Made by a program: the position numbers and the translations under genes. The notes beneath the pieces were generated by a model. The model searched no databases. It was not told the origin of the DNA and worked only from the letters and a program-made list of their open reading frames with translations. This document shows positions 1 to 5,528 of a DNA stretch of 5,996 nucleotides, in pieces. Source of the DNA: Deltaproteobacteria bacterium (GTDB taxonomy: Bacteria > Bdellovibrionota > O2-12-FULL-43-9 > JACQJE01); assembly GCA_016205125.1 (NCBI GenBank), contig JACQJE010000160.1, forward strand, positions 1 to 5,996, given 5' to 3'. Positions within the stretch are counted from its first letter, which is position 1. Every line of letters begins with the position of its first letter.

Positions 1-8
1 ATAAACAG

Positions 9-17
9 CTCCTCCCC
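9..17 (-). promoter_or_regulatory. Ribosome-binding site of a probable divergent gene off the left edge
   Basis: Read on the minus strand these bases are GGGGAGGAG, a near-ideal Shine-Dalgarno sequence. Six bases later the strand reads AT and then leaves the window, which is the right spacing for an ATG start whose last base lies just outside. I infer that a minus-strand gene begins at position 2, so 1-146 would be a divergent intergenic region. Only one base of flanking sequence is needed to test this. A chance purine run is the alternative. Confidence 0.45.
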
Positions 18-36
18 TTTCGCCCGATCAGCTCCC

Positions 37-93
37 GATGGCTTTGTAGTTCATAACTACTTGAAATAATTGTCATTATAGAAATAAGCCATC
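37..93. repeat. Nested inverted repeats upstream of the sigma-54 promoter
   Basis: Three inverted repeats are stacked here. The outer arms GATGGCTT (37-44) and AAGCCATC (86-93) are perfect 8-base complements. Inside them lie GTAGTT-CAT-AACTAC (46-60), a perfect 6+6 palindrome with a 3-base spacer, and ATAAT-TGTC-ATTAT (66-79), a 5+5 palindrome in AT-rich DNA. The first palindrome is centred about 89 bases before the start site predicted from the -24/-12 promoter, which fits the usual placement of enhancer-binding activator sites. The AT-rich stretch between could allow bending. An alternative is an operator for the divergent gene, or a structured leader on its mRNA. Confidence 0.5.
75..80 (-). 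promoter_or_regulatory. Possible minus-strand -10 box (TATAAT)
   Basis: On the minus strand these bases read TATAAT, identical to the sigma-70 -10 consensus. No good -35 box lies 16-18 bases upstream; the nearest match, TTGAAG (98-93), is only 12 bases away. If used, it would start a leader of roughly 65 bases carrying the GTAGTT palindrome, running to the inferred divergent start at the left edge. The match falls in AT-rich DNA and partly inside an inverted repeat, so it may be coincidental. Confidence 0.25.
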
Positions 94-115
94 TTCAAGC
101 TTTCTTCATACTTTT

Positions 116-131
116 TGGCACCCCTCTTGCA
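116..131 (+). promoter_or_regulatory. Sigma-54 (RpoN) -24/-12 promoter
   Basis: The sequence TGGCACCCCTCTTGCA matches the RpoN consensus (TGGCAC, any base, four free bases, TTGC, A/T) at every conserved position. The invariant GG (117-118) and GC (129-130) are separated by exactly 10 bases. With C130 taken as -12, transcription should begin near 142, only about five bases before the ATG at 147. It reads toward the exported protein, beta-barrel and metalloprotease genes, and inverted repeats suitable for an activator lie 60-80 bases upstream. Sigma-54 promoters need an AAA+ enhancer-binding protein, so the operon is likely switched on by a specific signal. No competing sigma-70 promoter was found on this strand. 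Confidence 0.8.
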
Positions 132-146
132 CTTTCTCTCAGTGAG

Positions 147-557
147 ATGTCAAGAAAGAGCCATCGTTTCACCACCTTTATCCTATTCCTGGCCGCCTTC
201 GCGGGGGCCCTGTGGGCCATTTTGTCCTTTTCGACCACTCTTTCTTTGGCCGAATCCTCTTATTCATCTTCTGACCCCGCGACCTTTCTCTCCGCTGAAG
301 AGCCCGATCTCGATCAGCTGACCTTCAGCTCTCCCCGGTTCAGGAAGAGCGCCCAGAGAGACAAAGCCATACCCTCCAGACACGCCACTGAGTCTCCTGA
401 AAGTGAGGAGGCAACCCCCTGCTGTAAAGACGCCACCCCTGCCCCTCTCAATGATCTGAGGAAACTCACGGAGGAACTCGGTAAAACGCTGAACGAGGTG
501 TTTCTCATTGGCACCCCGCCCGCCACAATCTCCCGGGACAAAGACAAAGTGGAATAA
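147..557 (+). CDS. Small exported protein of unknown function
   Basis: I do not recognise this 136-residue protein. It begins with basic residues (MSRKSHR) and a hydrophobic stretch at about 9-35, ending in SLA|ES, a good signal peptidase I site after residue 35; an uncleaved N-terminal anchor is also possible. The rest is Ser/Pro/Glu-rich and looks disordered, with a Cys-Cys pair at 92-93 and a short predicted amphipathic helix (about 101-120, LNDLRKLTEELGKTLNEVFL). ATG 147 is the only usable start: a stop lies in frame at 54-56 and no ATG, GTG or TTG falls between. There is no spaced Shine-Dalgarno, and the sigma-54 start site predicts a near-leaderless message. It is first in the operon, 67 bases before the beta-barrel gene. 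The signal peptide and coding-like codon use support a real gene, though without homologues this is not certain. Confidence 0.65.
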   Translation: MSRKSHRFTTFILFLAAFAGALWAILSFSTTLSLAESSYSSSDPATFLSAEEPDLDQLTFSSPRFRKSAQRDKAIPSRHATESPESEEATPCCKDATPAPLNDLRKLTEELGKTLNEVFLIGTPPATISRDKDKVE

Positions 558-593
558 ACCTTGCAATTAACTCTTCTATAGGAAATGAGAGAG

Positions 594-609
594 TCCCCCT
601 TCAGGGGGA
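594..609 (+). other. GC-rich hairpin just before the beta-barrel gene's ribosome-binding site
   Basis: TCCCCC (594-599) pairs perfectly with GGGGGA (604-609) across a TTCA tetraloop, giving a 6-base-pair stem of nearly all G-C pairs. No T-run follows, so it is not an ordinary intrinsic terminator. The stem ends only a base or two before the GAGAGGA Shine-Dalgarno (611-617) of the gene at 625. It could protect the 3' segment of a processed operon mRNA or tune translation of the barrel protein. The structure is visible in the sequence; its role is inferred. Confidence 0.45.
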
Positions 610-624
610 AGAGAGGATGTAAAA

Positions 625-1467
625 ATGGCAGTCGCAAGCGAAATTGCCAAGAAATTATCAATAGTTACTCTGCTGGCCGCCCTTCTCGTTCCAGCCGCCC
701 TTCAGGCTGAAGAGGTGACAATAACTGCCGCGGAGAGTGACAAAATTCGTCACTTTGGGGTCGACCTCTCCACCAGCGGCCACGTTGGCCTGAGCAAAGA
801 ACACCCAAATTCCTACAGCATCCTTGAAGTCACCGGAAAATACTTCCTTCGCCCAACCAGCTCCCTCTTCCTGACCCTCTCGGGTGGAAAGGCGTTCACC
901 GGCCAGGAAGAGTTCTTTTTTGACGACATCGTCCTCGGAATTCAGGAGGGCGCCATCTACTCCTTTGCGCTCCCAGACCCCACCCTCAAACTCCGCGGCT
1001 CCTTCTCAGCTTCTCTTCCCACTTCCGAAGAGAGCCGCCGCCTGGGACAAATAACTGCGCTTGTCGGCTCCATCGGAGCCGGAACCCTCTGGCACAACTT
1101 TATTCTTGGCTACGACATCATTCCTGCCGTCTATCTGAACCAATTTACGACCGCGAAAAGCGGCAAACCCAACAAACGCTTCGGTTTCGGAAACACCTTC
1201 ACATTGGGATATCAATTCACCGACGACCTCGACTTCACCACCACCTGGAATCTCACGTTCCTCAGCACTTACAACCAAAAGGTCCCAAAGGGAACGTACA
1301 ACTTTACGCAATCTCTTGGATACCAGATGACCCCCGAACTCTCCCTGCGAGGCGGGGCATCCACCAAAGGGAACCAGCTGAAACATGGCGGCACAAAATC
1401 GAATGTCGAACTTTACAGCATTGATGGCACGGAAATGTTCATGTCGCTTGGATATAGCTTTCGGTAG
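625..1467 (+). CDS. Outer-membrane beta-barrel protein
   Basis: This 280-residue protein has a signal peptide (basic KK at 9-10, hydrophobic core 11-26, probable cleavage after LQA at 28, leaving EEVTITA). The mature part alternates polar and hydrophobic or aromatic residues, as transmembrane beta-strands do, for example around 80-88 (SLFLTLSGG), 121-131, 158-171, 185-215 and 224-245. Turns are rich in Gly, Asn, Asp and Thr. It ends MFMSLGYSFR, a strand-like tail with an aromatic residue near the C-terminus, resembling a BAM recognition signal. About 250 mature residues would suit a barrel of roughly 10-12 strands; I cannot assign a transporter family. GAGAGGA (611-617) sets the ATG at 625; an ATG at 617 is followed at once by a stop. 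It lies 20 bases before the metalloprotease gene, so co-expression is likely. It could be a channel or a surface anchor for its neighbours. Confidence 0.8.
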   Translation: MAVASEIAKKLSIVTLLAALLVPAALQAEEVTITAAESDKIRHFGVDLSTSGHVGLSKEHPNSYSILEVTGKYFLRPTSSLFLTLSGGKAFTGQEEFFFDDIVLGIQEGAIYSFALPDPTLKLRGSFSASLPTSEESRRLGQITALVGSIGAGTLWHNFILGYDIIPAVYLNQFTTAKSGKPNKRFGFGNTFTLGYQFTDDLDFTTTWNLTFLSTYNQKVPKGTYNFTQSLGYQMTPELSLRGGASTKGNQLKHGGTKSNVELYSIDGTEMFMSLGYSFR

Positions 1468-1487
1468 TTTTAACAGAGGAGTAAGCA

Positions 1488-4400
1488 ATGGAACACAAAA
1501 GAGAGACACAAAGAAAGGACTCAAGAAAAGCAACTCAGGATTTGATCAGGCTTCTAGCCATTCTTCTCCTGATTGCCGGTTGCGCCCAAGAGAGGGAAAA
1601 GAAAATCAAGTACGACTACACAGAAATCAAGGTGCCGCAAACATGGCTAGACGGAGAGTTCCATTATTCCATCACCCTTTCAGATATCACATATCACAGT
1701 GCCACAGACTTTCCGGGGCTTTGGACAAGCACTCTGGTGAAAACCCGACGGAGAAGTGATCGCCTTGATTTCATCGATCTTGAAAGCGGACTCCAAAGAC
1801 CGGAAAAAGGAGATGATCATGAAAAGGGAGATGTTCATCCCATCTCTTCCATAGAGATTGATCCGGTCGATGAGGTAGAAGATAAGGATCAGAACGAGGA
1901 AGAGACCGGAGATATCATTCTGGAACGCAGGCGATCACCTTTAGAGAGAAGCTTCGCCATCATTAAATTTGGTGAAAACGACATGGATGAAATTGGGCTT
2001 CTCCCCTTCAAGGACCTTTCGGCAAGCAAATGTTATGAGCCTTCCAATTACACCCGCGTCTTTAACGTGGAGGTAACGGAGAACTCCATTAACTATTTCA
2101 TCGAAAAAGTCTACCAGAGGAGCGCCGCATGCCAAAGTGAAACAGGATATTCTGATTCTTTCAAAGCGGTCTTTCACCACTCGCTCCTTCGCACGATCGA
2201 AAATAAAGCCTTCAAACCAAAGCCCTATCCAATCGGGGATCAAGAAAAGGTTGGCCTCTTTTCAGTAGCACCCGCAAATTTCAAGGCCGGCAATCAAAAG
2301 AAGGACTTTGATTTCTATAGCGCGCGTTGGGATCCTTCGAGGAAGATCGTCTATTTCTTCTCTTCGAACTTTCCAGAATCCCTCAAGCCAGGTGTGCGAA
2401 AGATCGTCGCCAATGTCAACCAACATCTCAAAAAGATCGTCGGCCATGACATGCTGGAGGTTCAAGATGGCACTGGTAAAGAAACGATGGGGGATCTTCG
2501 CTACAACACCATCAACTGGATCGATCAAGCAACGGATGGAATCTGTGGTCTTGCTGGAATGGATATCGATCCTCGAACAGGTGAAGCCGTGCATGGGCGC
2601 GTGTTTCTCTATAAGTCTTGCTTTGACGCAGAGCTTGAGCGTTTTTTGGAGCTAAGCAGGATCACCCCCATTCATTATGAACAGGAGGGAAATCCAAATT
2701 GGCCTGCGAGTGGAAAAAAGCTTTCGCCAAATCTCCTTTTCTCCAAATCGCTCGTTCCTTCGAAAGAGGGAGGAAAAGGGGTCTTTAACGCGTTTATCGC
2801 AAACCTCGAAGAGCGACGTACACGAAGCCTCAAGAAAGAATCAGTTTCTTTCTTAGCACAGCATCGCAAAGATGAAAAAGAGCTTCAAAAGGCATACCGC
2901 GAACATAATGTATGTGGCGGCATGAGTGAAAAGGCATTGGCAAAGGTCGCTGCGGCTTTCGCCGGTGCGGGTGTTGCGGGCTCCTCTTTCAACAAAGAGG
3001 CTATGTGGCAACGAATGGTACTAGCGACCTTCATCCATGAGTTTTTGCACAGCCTCGGCCTCGGCCACAATTTTGAAGGATCGTTCGATAAAAAGTATCA
3101 CTTCTCTGCCGAGGCTGATTTCCCAGAGCTTCCCAAGCCGGTGCGAGATAAGCTCCTCCCAGGGGGGAAAGTACGCTCTTCGACCGTCATGGAATACATG
3201 CCAGATCTTATGATGCCGCTCACGCTCGGTCCCTATGACAAGTTCGCGTTGAGTTACAACTACGGAGAAAACAGTGCAGAGCTCGCCGCAAAAAGCGATT
3301 TTCTCTACTGTTCGAACGCAGAAATGGATTCTGGAACAAATCCCTTCTGCAATGTCTGGGATATTGGGATCTCGGCCACAGAGATCGCAAAGGACATCGT
3401 AGAAGACTACCAAATTCAGTATGCCATGCGAAACTTCCGAAACGATTGGAACCAGTACGAAAAGTTCGCAAGGAACGATATTGACAGTGCACTCGATTAC
3501 GCAAGCGGAATTATCAGCAACTATATTGAGCCTCTCCTTCAGTGGATCCGGTATAGACCCTGGAGAGAGTGGCTGGAAAAAACAGGACAAGTTCCCACCA
3601 CTATGGATAACACCCTCAGAGCTGATCTCAAAGAGGTCGGAAAAATCACCATGAACTTCTTTGAGAAGATCTTGCAAGATGGCGACCGGCGCTTTTACGA
3701 TCATGTCAACCTCAAGAACGAACTCTTTGTGCGCGGGATTGAACTGGATAAGTGGGCTGTCACTTGGAGAAGTTTCACGAGCCAAAACTTTCTGGAGGAA
3801 GATAGTATCATTCGCGGCCATTATGGTGACATACGCACGGGGCTCTTTCAAGCGATGCCCCAGGAAACCAAAGCGCTCCTTAGGCAAATTGCGACAAATC
3901 GTCTGATCGGCAAAGATGGATCCCTCACAACAAAAGCGTTCTTTCCGGATCATCCGACACTGTCTCTGCGTCTCACCGCCATCTTCCAAGCGATTTATGG
4001 AACCGGGGTCCGAGATTTTGAAGCAGACGTGGCAGATGAGCTGCGGACTGAACTTGCGATCGAAACATTCTACGATTGGAAATTCGATGAGAACAAGGAA
4101 GTTAGTTCAAACGCCATCGATGGTGAGAAGTTTGCGGCAAAGAAGGGAACCATTGCCGCTGATATGATCGTGATCTTCAATCAGTTGGATGACAAATACA
4201 GAGCCCTTGAGACGTTTGAAATGGGTATGCAAGAGATTGCAACAACCAGAGAAGCCCTCGAAAAATTATGGAATCAGTTTGATGCGAAGAAGAACGATCC
4301 CTCTTACCACCTGAAAGAGCTCAATCCCAATATCGAAAAGCTCATCGAGCTCGCCGAAAGGATGAATATCGCCCCGGACGATCAGGATCAGAAAAAAGTT

Positions 4401-4814
4401 CTCTCTGAAATCTCAAGGGCATTAAAGGCCATAGAGAAACTCAATAAAGATGAGGGCATCGATACAATGTCGACGTTGAGCTATGGATCTGAAGGCAATC
4501 AAAAGAATTATCTCGAGCTCATCGAGAAAACCTACTGGCCTGTCCTTTCGGTTCTCATCGAAAAAATGAGAGGCGTGAGCATAGAATCACTCCGGCCTCG
4601 CTATTTGTCGATGCTCAAGGAAGAGGGACTTATTGCGGCCAATGCGTCTGAAACGGTGCTCGACACAAAGGAGAAGCTAAAAGAAAAGCTTCAGATCCTC
4701 AAGGAAAAGGTGGCCCGCCCCCGCAAGGAGATGGGATTTACCGTGTACAATGTGGTAAAATTTGGCCTCTCCAATCGGGTTGTGTCACCCGCGGAAATCA
4801 GCCTTGGCTTGTGA
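1488..4814 (+). CDS. Large lipoprotein zinc metalloprotease (metzincin type)
   Basis: The 1108-residue product should be a lipid-anchored envelope protease. A basic N-region and hydrophobic segment (19-31) end in the lipobox IAGC, with Cys32 the lipidated residue; Ala at +2 suggests outer-membrane sorting by the E. coli rule. The catalytic signature HEFLHSLGLGH spans 517-527: His517, His521 and His527 bind zinc and Glu518 is the base. NFEGS follows, and a Met-turn-like VMEYM (567-571) completes the metzincin pattern. Upstream GDLRYNTINW (335-344) and DPRTGE (361-366) also resemble the bacterial 'zinc-dependent metalloprotease' (DUF4953/Met-zincin-like) group. Cys608 and Cys621 in the YCSN...NPFCNVWDIG segment could form a disulfide. 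An acidic, low-complexity stretch lies at about 103-150. The C-terminal 450 or so residues are largely helical, with coiled-coil-like parts near 900-935 and 1058-1078, and are unrecognised. AGAGGAG (1475-1481) supports the start. Substrate unknown. Confidence 0.88.
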   Translation: MEHKRETQRKDSRKATQDLIRLLAILLLIAGCAQEREKKIKYDYTEIKVPQTWLDGEFHYSITLSDITYHSATDFPGLWTSTLVKTRRRSDRLDFIDLESGLQRPEKGDDHEKGDVHPISSIEIDPVDEVEDKDQNEEETGDIILERRRSPLERSFAIIKFGENDMDEIGLLPFKDLSASKCYEPSNYTRVFNVEVTENSINYFIEKVYQRSAACQSETGYSDSFKAVFHHSLLRTIENKAFKPKPYPIGDQEKVGLFSVAPANFKAGNQKKDFDFYSARWDPSRKIVYFFSSNFPESLKPGVRKIVANVNQHLKKIVGHDMLEVQDGTGKETMGDLRYNTINWIDQATDGICGLAGMDIDPRTGEAVHGRVFLYKSCFDAELERFLELSRITPIHYEQEGNPNWPASGKKLSPNLLFSKSLVPSKEGGKGVFNAFIANLEERRTRSLKKESVSFLAQHRKDEKELQKAYREHNVCGGMSEKALAKVAAAFAGAGVAGSSFNKEAMWQRMVLATFIHEFLHSLGLGHNFEGSFDKKYHFSAEADFPELPKPVRDKLLPGGKVRSSTVMEYMPDLMMPLTLGPYDKFALSYNYGENSAELAAKSDFLYCSNAEMDSGTNPFCNVWDIGISATEIAKDIVEDYQIQYAMRNFRNDWNQYEKFARNDIDSALDYASGIISNYIEPLLQWIRYRPWREWLEKTGQVPTTMDNTLRADLKEVGKITMNFFEKILQDGDRRFYDHVNLKNELFVRGIELDKWAVTWRSFTSQNFLEEDSIIRGHYGDIRTGLFQAMPQETKALLRQIATNRLIGKDGSLTTKAFFPDHPTLSLRLTAIFQAIYGTGVRDFEADVADELRTELAIETFYDWKFDENKEVSSNAIDGEKFAAKKGTIAADMIVIFNQLDDKYRALETFEMGMQEIATTREALEKLWNQFDAKKNDPSYHLKELNPNIEKLIELAERMNIAPDDQDQKKVLSEISRALKAIEKLNKDEGIDTMSTLSYGSEGNQKNYLELIEKTYWPVLSVLIEKMRGVSIESLRPRYLSMLKEEGLIAANASETVLDTKEKLKEKLQILKEKVARPRKEMGFTVYNVVKFGLSNRVVSPAEISLGL

Positions 4815-4886
4815 TGACTAAATCAAGGTCTGACAGCTAGAAAAGGAGAGGAAGGGGTAAAAGGCCTCACTTTATAAATCCTTCTC

Positions 4887-4915
4887 TTGCACTTACCCTC
4901 TCTTTTGCTTATCAT
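4887..4915 (+). promoter_or_regulatory. Candidate sigma-70 promoter for the DUF433-DUF5615-thrS group
   Basis: TATCAT (4910-4915) matches the -10 consensus at five of six positions and lies 17 bases after TTGCAC (4887-4892), which matches only the TTG of the -35 box. Transcription would begin near 4922, giving a leader of about 20 bases containing the AGGGAGA ribosome-binding site. The region between the protease stop and this gene group has no better promoter. The weak -35 leaves room for an activator or for autoregulation by the antitoxin. Confidence 0.4.
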
Positions 4916-4941
4916 CGAGACAAATAGGGAGAAGAGTGATC

Positions 4942-5172
4942 ATGCGTAAGTATAGCCGCATTGTGATCAATCCGAAAATCATGGGTGGAAAACCGGTCAT
5001 TAGAGGGACGAGAGTCCCTGTTCAGGTCGTTGTGGGTGCTCTAGCGGGCGGGATGACGACTGAAGAGGTGTGCAAAGAGTATCACGTTACGAATGCAGAT
5101 GTTTTTGCGGCGTTAGCTTATGCAGCAGAGACACTAGCTGAGGAAAAGGTGTATGCGGTTCCTCGTCGATGA
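4942..5172 (+). CDS. DUF433 family antitoxin-like protein
   Basis: A 76-residue DUF433 (PF04255) protein. The family hallmark is plain: RIVINPKIMGGKPVIRGTRV at 6-25, followed by a helix-turn-helix-like region (VPVQVVVGALAGGMTTEEVC, 25-44) and the C-terminal DVFAALAYAAETLAEE (53-68). Members are usually 70-85 residues and are commonly found beside DUF5615 PIN-like genes, where they are thought to be antitoxins and probable DNA-binding autoregulators. I prefer ATG 4942 over the in-frame GTG at 4936, because the Shine-Dalgarno AGGGAGA (4926-4932) is nine bases from the ATG but only three from the GTG. The gene overlaps the next one by 20 bases, implying translational coupling. Neutralising activity is inferred from family context only. 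Confidence 0.88.
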   Translation: MRKYSRIVINPKIMGGKPVIRGTRVPVQVVVGALAGGMTTEEVCKEYHVTNADVFAALAYAAETLAEEKVYAVPRR

Positions 5173-5512
5173 GAACCTCCCTTTTAGCCTTGCGCAATAC
5201 CTGAGAAAAGAAGGATATGAGGTCCTTGACGCATCTAGAGGTGGTTTTCCACGAGGCACTTCAGATGAAGACCTTTGGAAACTTGCAGCTCGGAAAAAAT
5301 GTATCTTGCTCACGAAAGATCTTGATTTTCCCCTACCACAAATCTATCCTCACCCCTTAGGTCTTGTACTAATCCGAGTACCAGATACATTCTCGGCTCA
5401 ACAAGTCACTTCGCTTTTTGCACGCTCGTTGGATGCTTTAAAGCTTAGGGGTTTGGAAAAGCGAATCACTGTTATCACACTGGGCCAGATACGTGTGAGG
5501 CCTCTTGAATAA
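5153..5512 (+). CDS. DUF5615 PIN-like nuclease, probable toxin
   Basis: The 119-residue product matches the DUF5615 (PF18480) PIN-like group. It opens MRFLVDENLP, with the conserved acidic pair Asp6-Glu7. Asp38, Glu39 and Asp40 follow in GTSDEDLW (35-42), and the hallmark LLTKDLDF (52-59) supplies Asp56 and Asp58. These acidic residues are arranged as in PIN-fold metal-dependent ribonucleases, and no key position seems lost. Length is typical (110-120). The ATG lies inside the DUF433 gene in another frame, eight bases after GAGGA (5140-5144), so translation is probably coupled to the antitoxin. By analogy with VapC-like PIN toxins it may cleave RNA, but DUF5615 targets are not established and toxicity is inferred. 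The thrS start follows after 16 bases. Confidence 0.87.
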   Translation: MRFLVDENLPFSLAQYLRKEGYEVLDASRGGFPRGTSDEDLWKLAARKKCILLTKDLDFPLPQIYPHPLGLVLIRVPDTFSAQQVTSLFARSLDALKLRGLEKRITVITLGQIRVRPLE

Positions 5513-5528
5513 TTGAGGATGAACAAGG

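Noticed and set aside
23..39. Direct repeat CCCGAT spaced by 11 bases
   Set aside because: Only six bases repeat exactly and flanking bases diverge. Two copies are too few to call an activator or iteron site.
509..524. A second -24-like element, TGGCACC, with GG and GC 10 bases apart, inside the first gene and about 100 bases before the barrel gene
   Set aside because: The -24 half is perfect, but the -12 half reads CCGCC, lacking the TT of TTGC, and it lies in GC-rich coding sequence. Probably chance, although start-site mapping near 535 would settle it.
1006..1533. A 175-residue minus-strand frame across the end of the barrel gene
   Set aside because: It is antisense to clear beta-strand coding sequence, and its start lies within the next gene. 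No motif or supporting ribosome-binding site was seen.
3021..3989. A 322-residue open frame on the minus strand
   Set aside because: It lies opposite the metalloprotease gene, including the zinc-binding motif, and its translation shows no recognisable domain. It is a shadow of the real gene.
4873..4895. Possible sigma-54 site before the DUF433 gene, because CTCTTGCACTT is shared with the promoter at 116-131
   Set aside because: Only the -12 half is shared. The position where GG is required (4877-4878) reads AA, so the essential -24 element is missing.
4842..4906. Possible terminator hairpin after the metalloprotease gene (purine-rich AGAGGAAGG against CCTTCTCT)
   Set aside because: The stem needs a bulge, the loop is over 20 bases and no T-run follows directly. 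It may simply reflect a purine-rich stretch facing a pyrimidine-rich one.
4906..4943. Possible antitoxin operator (TATCA and TGATCA flanking the start region)
   Set aside because: The arms share only about four complementary bases and the spacing is loose, so no palindrome can be supported.
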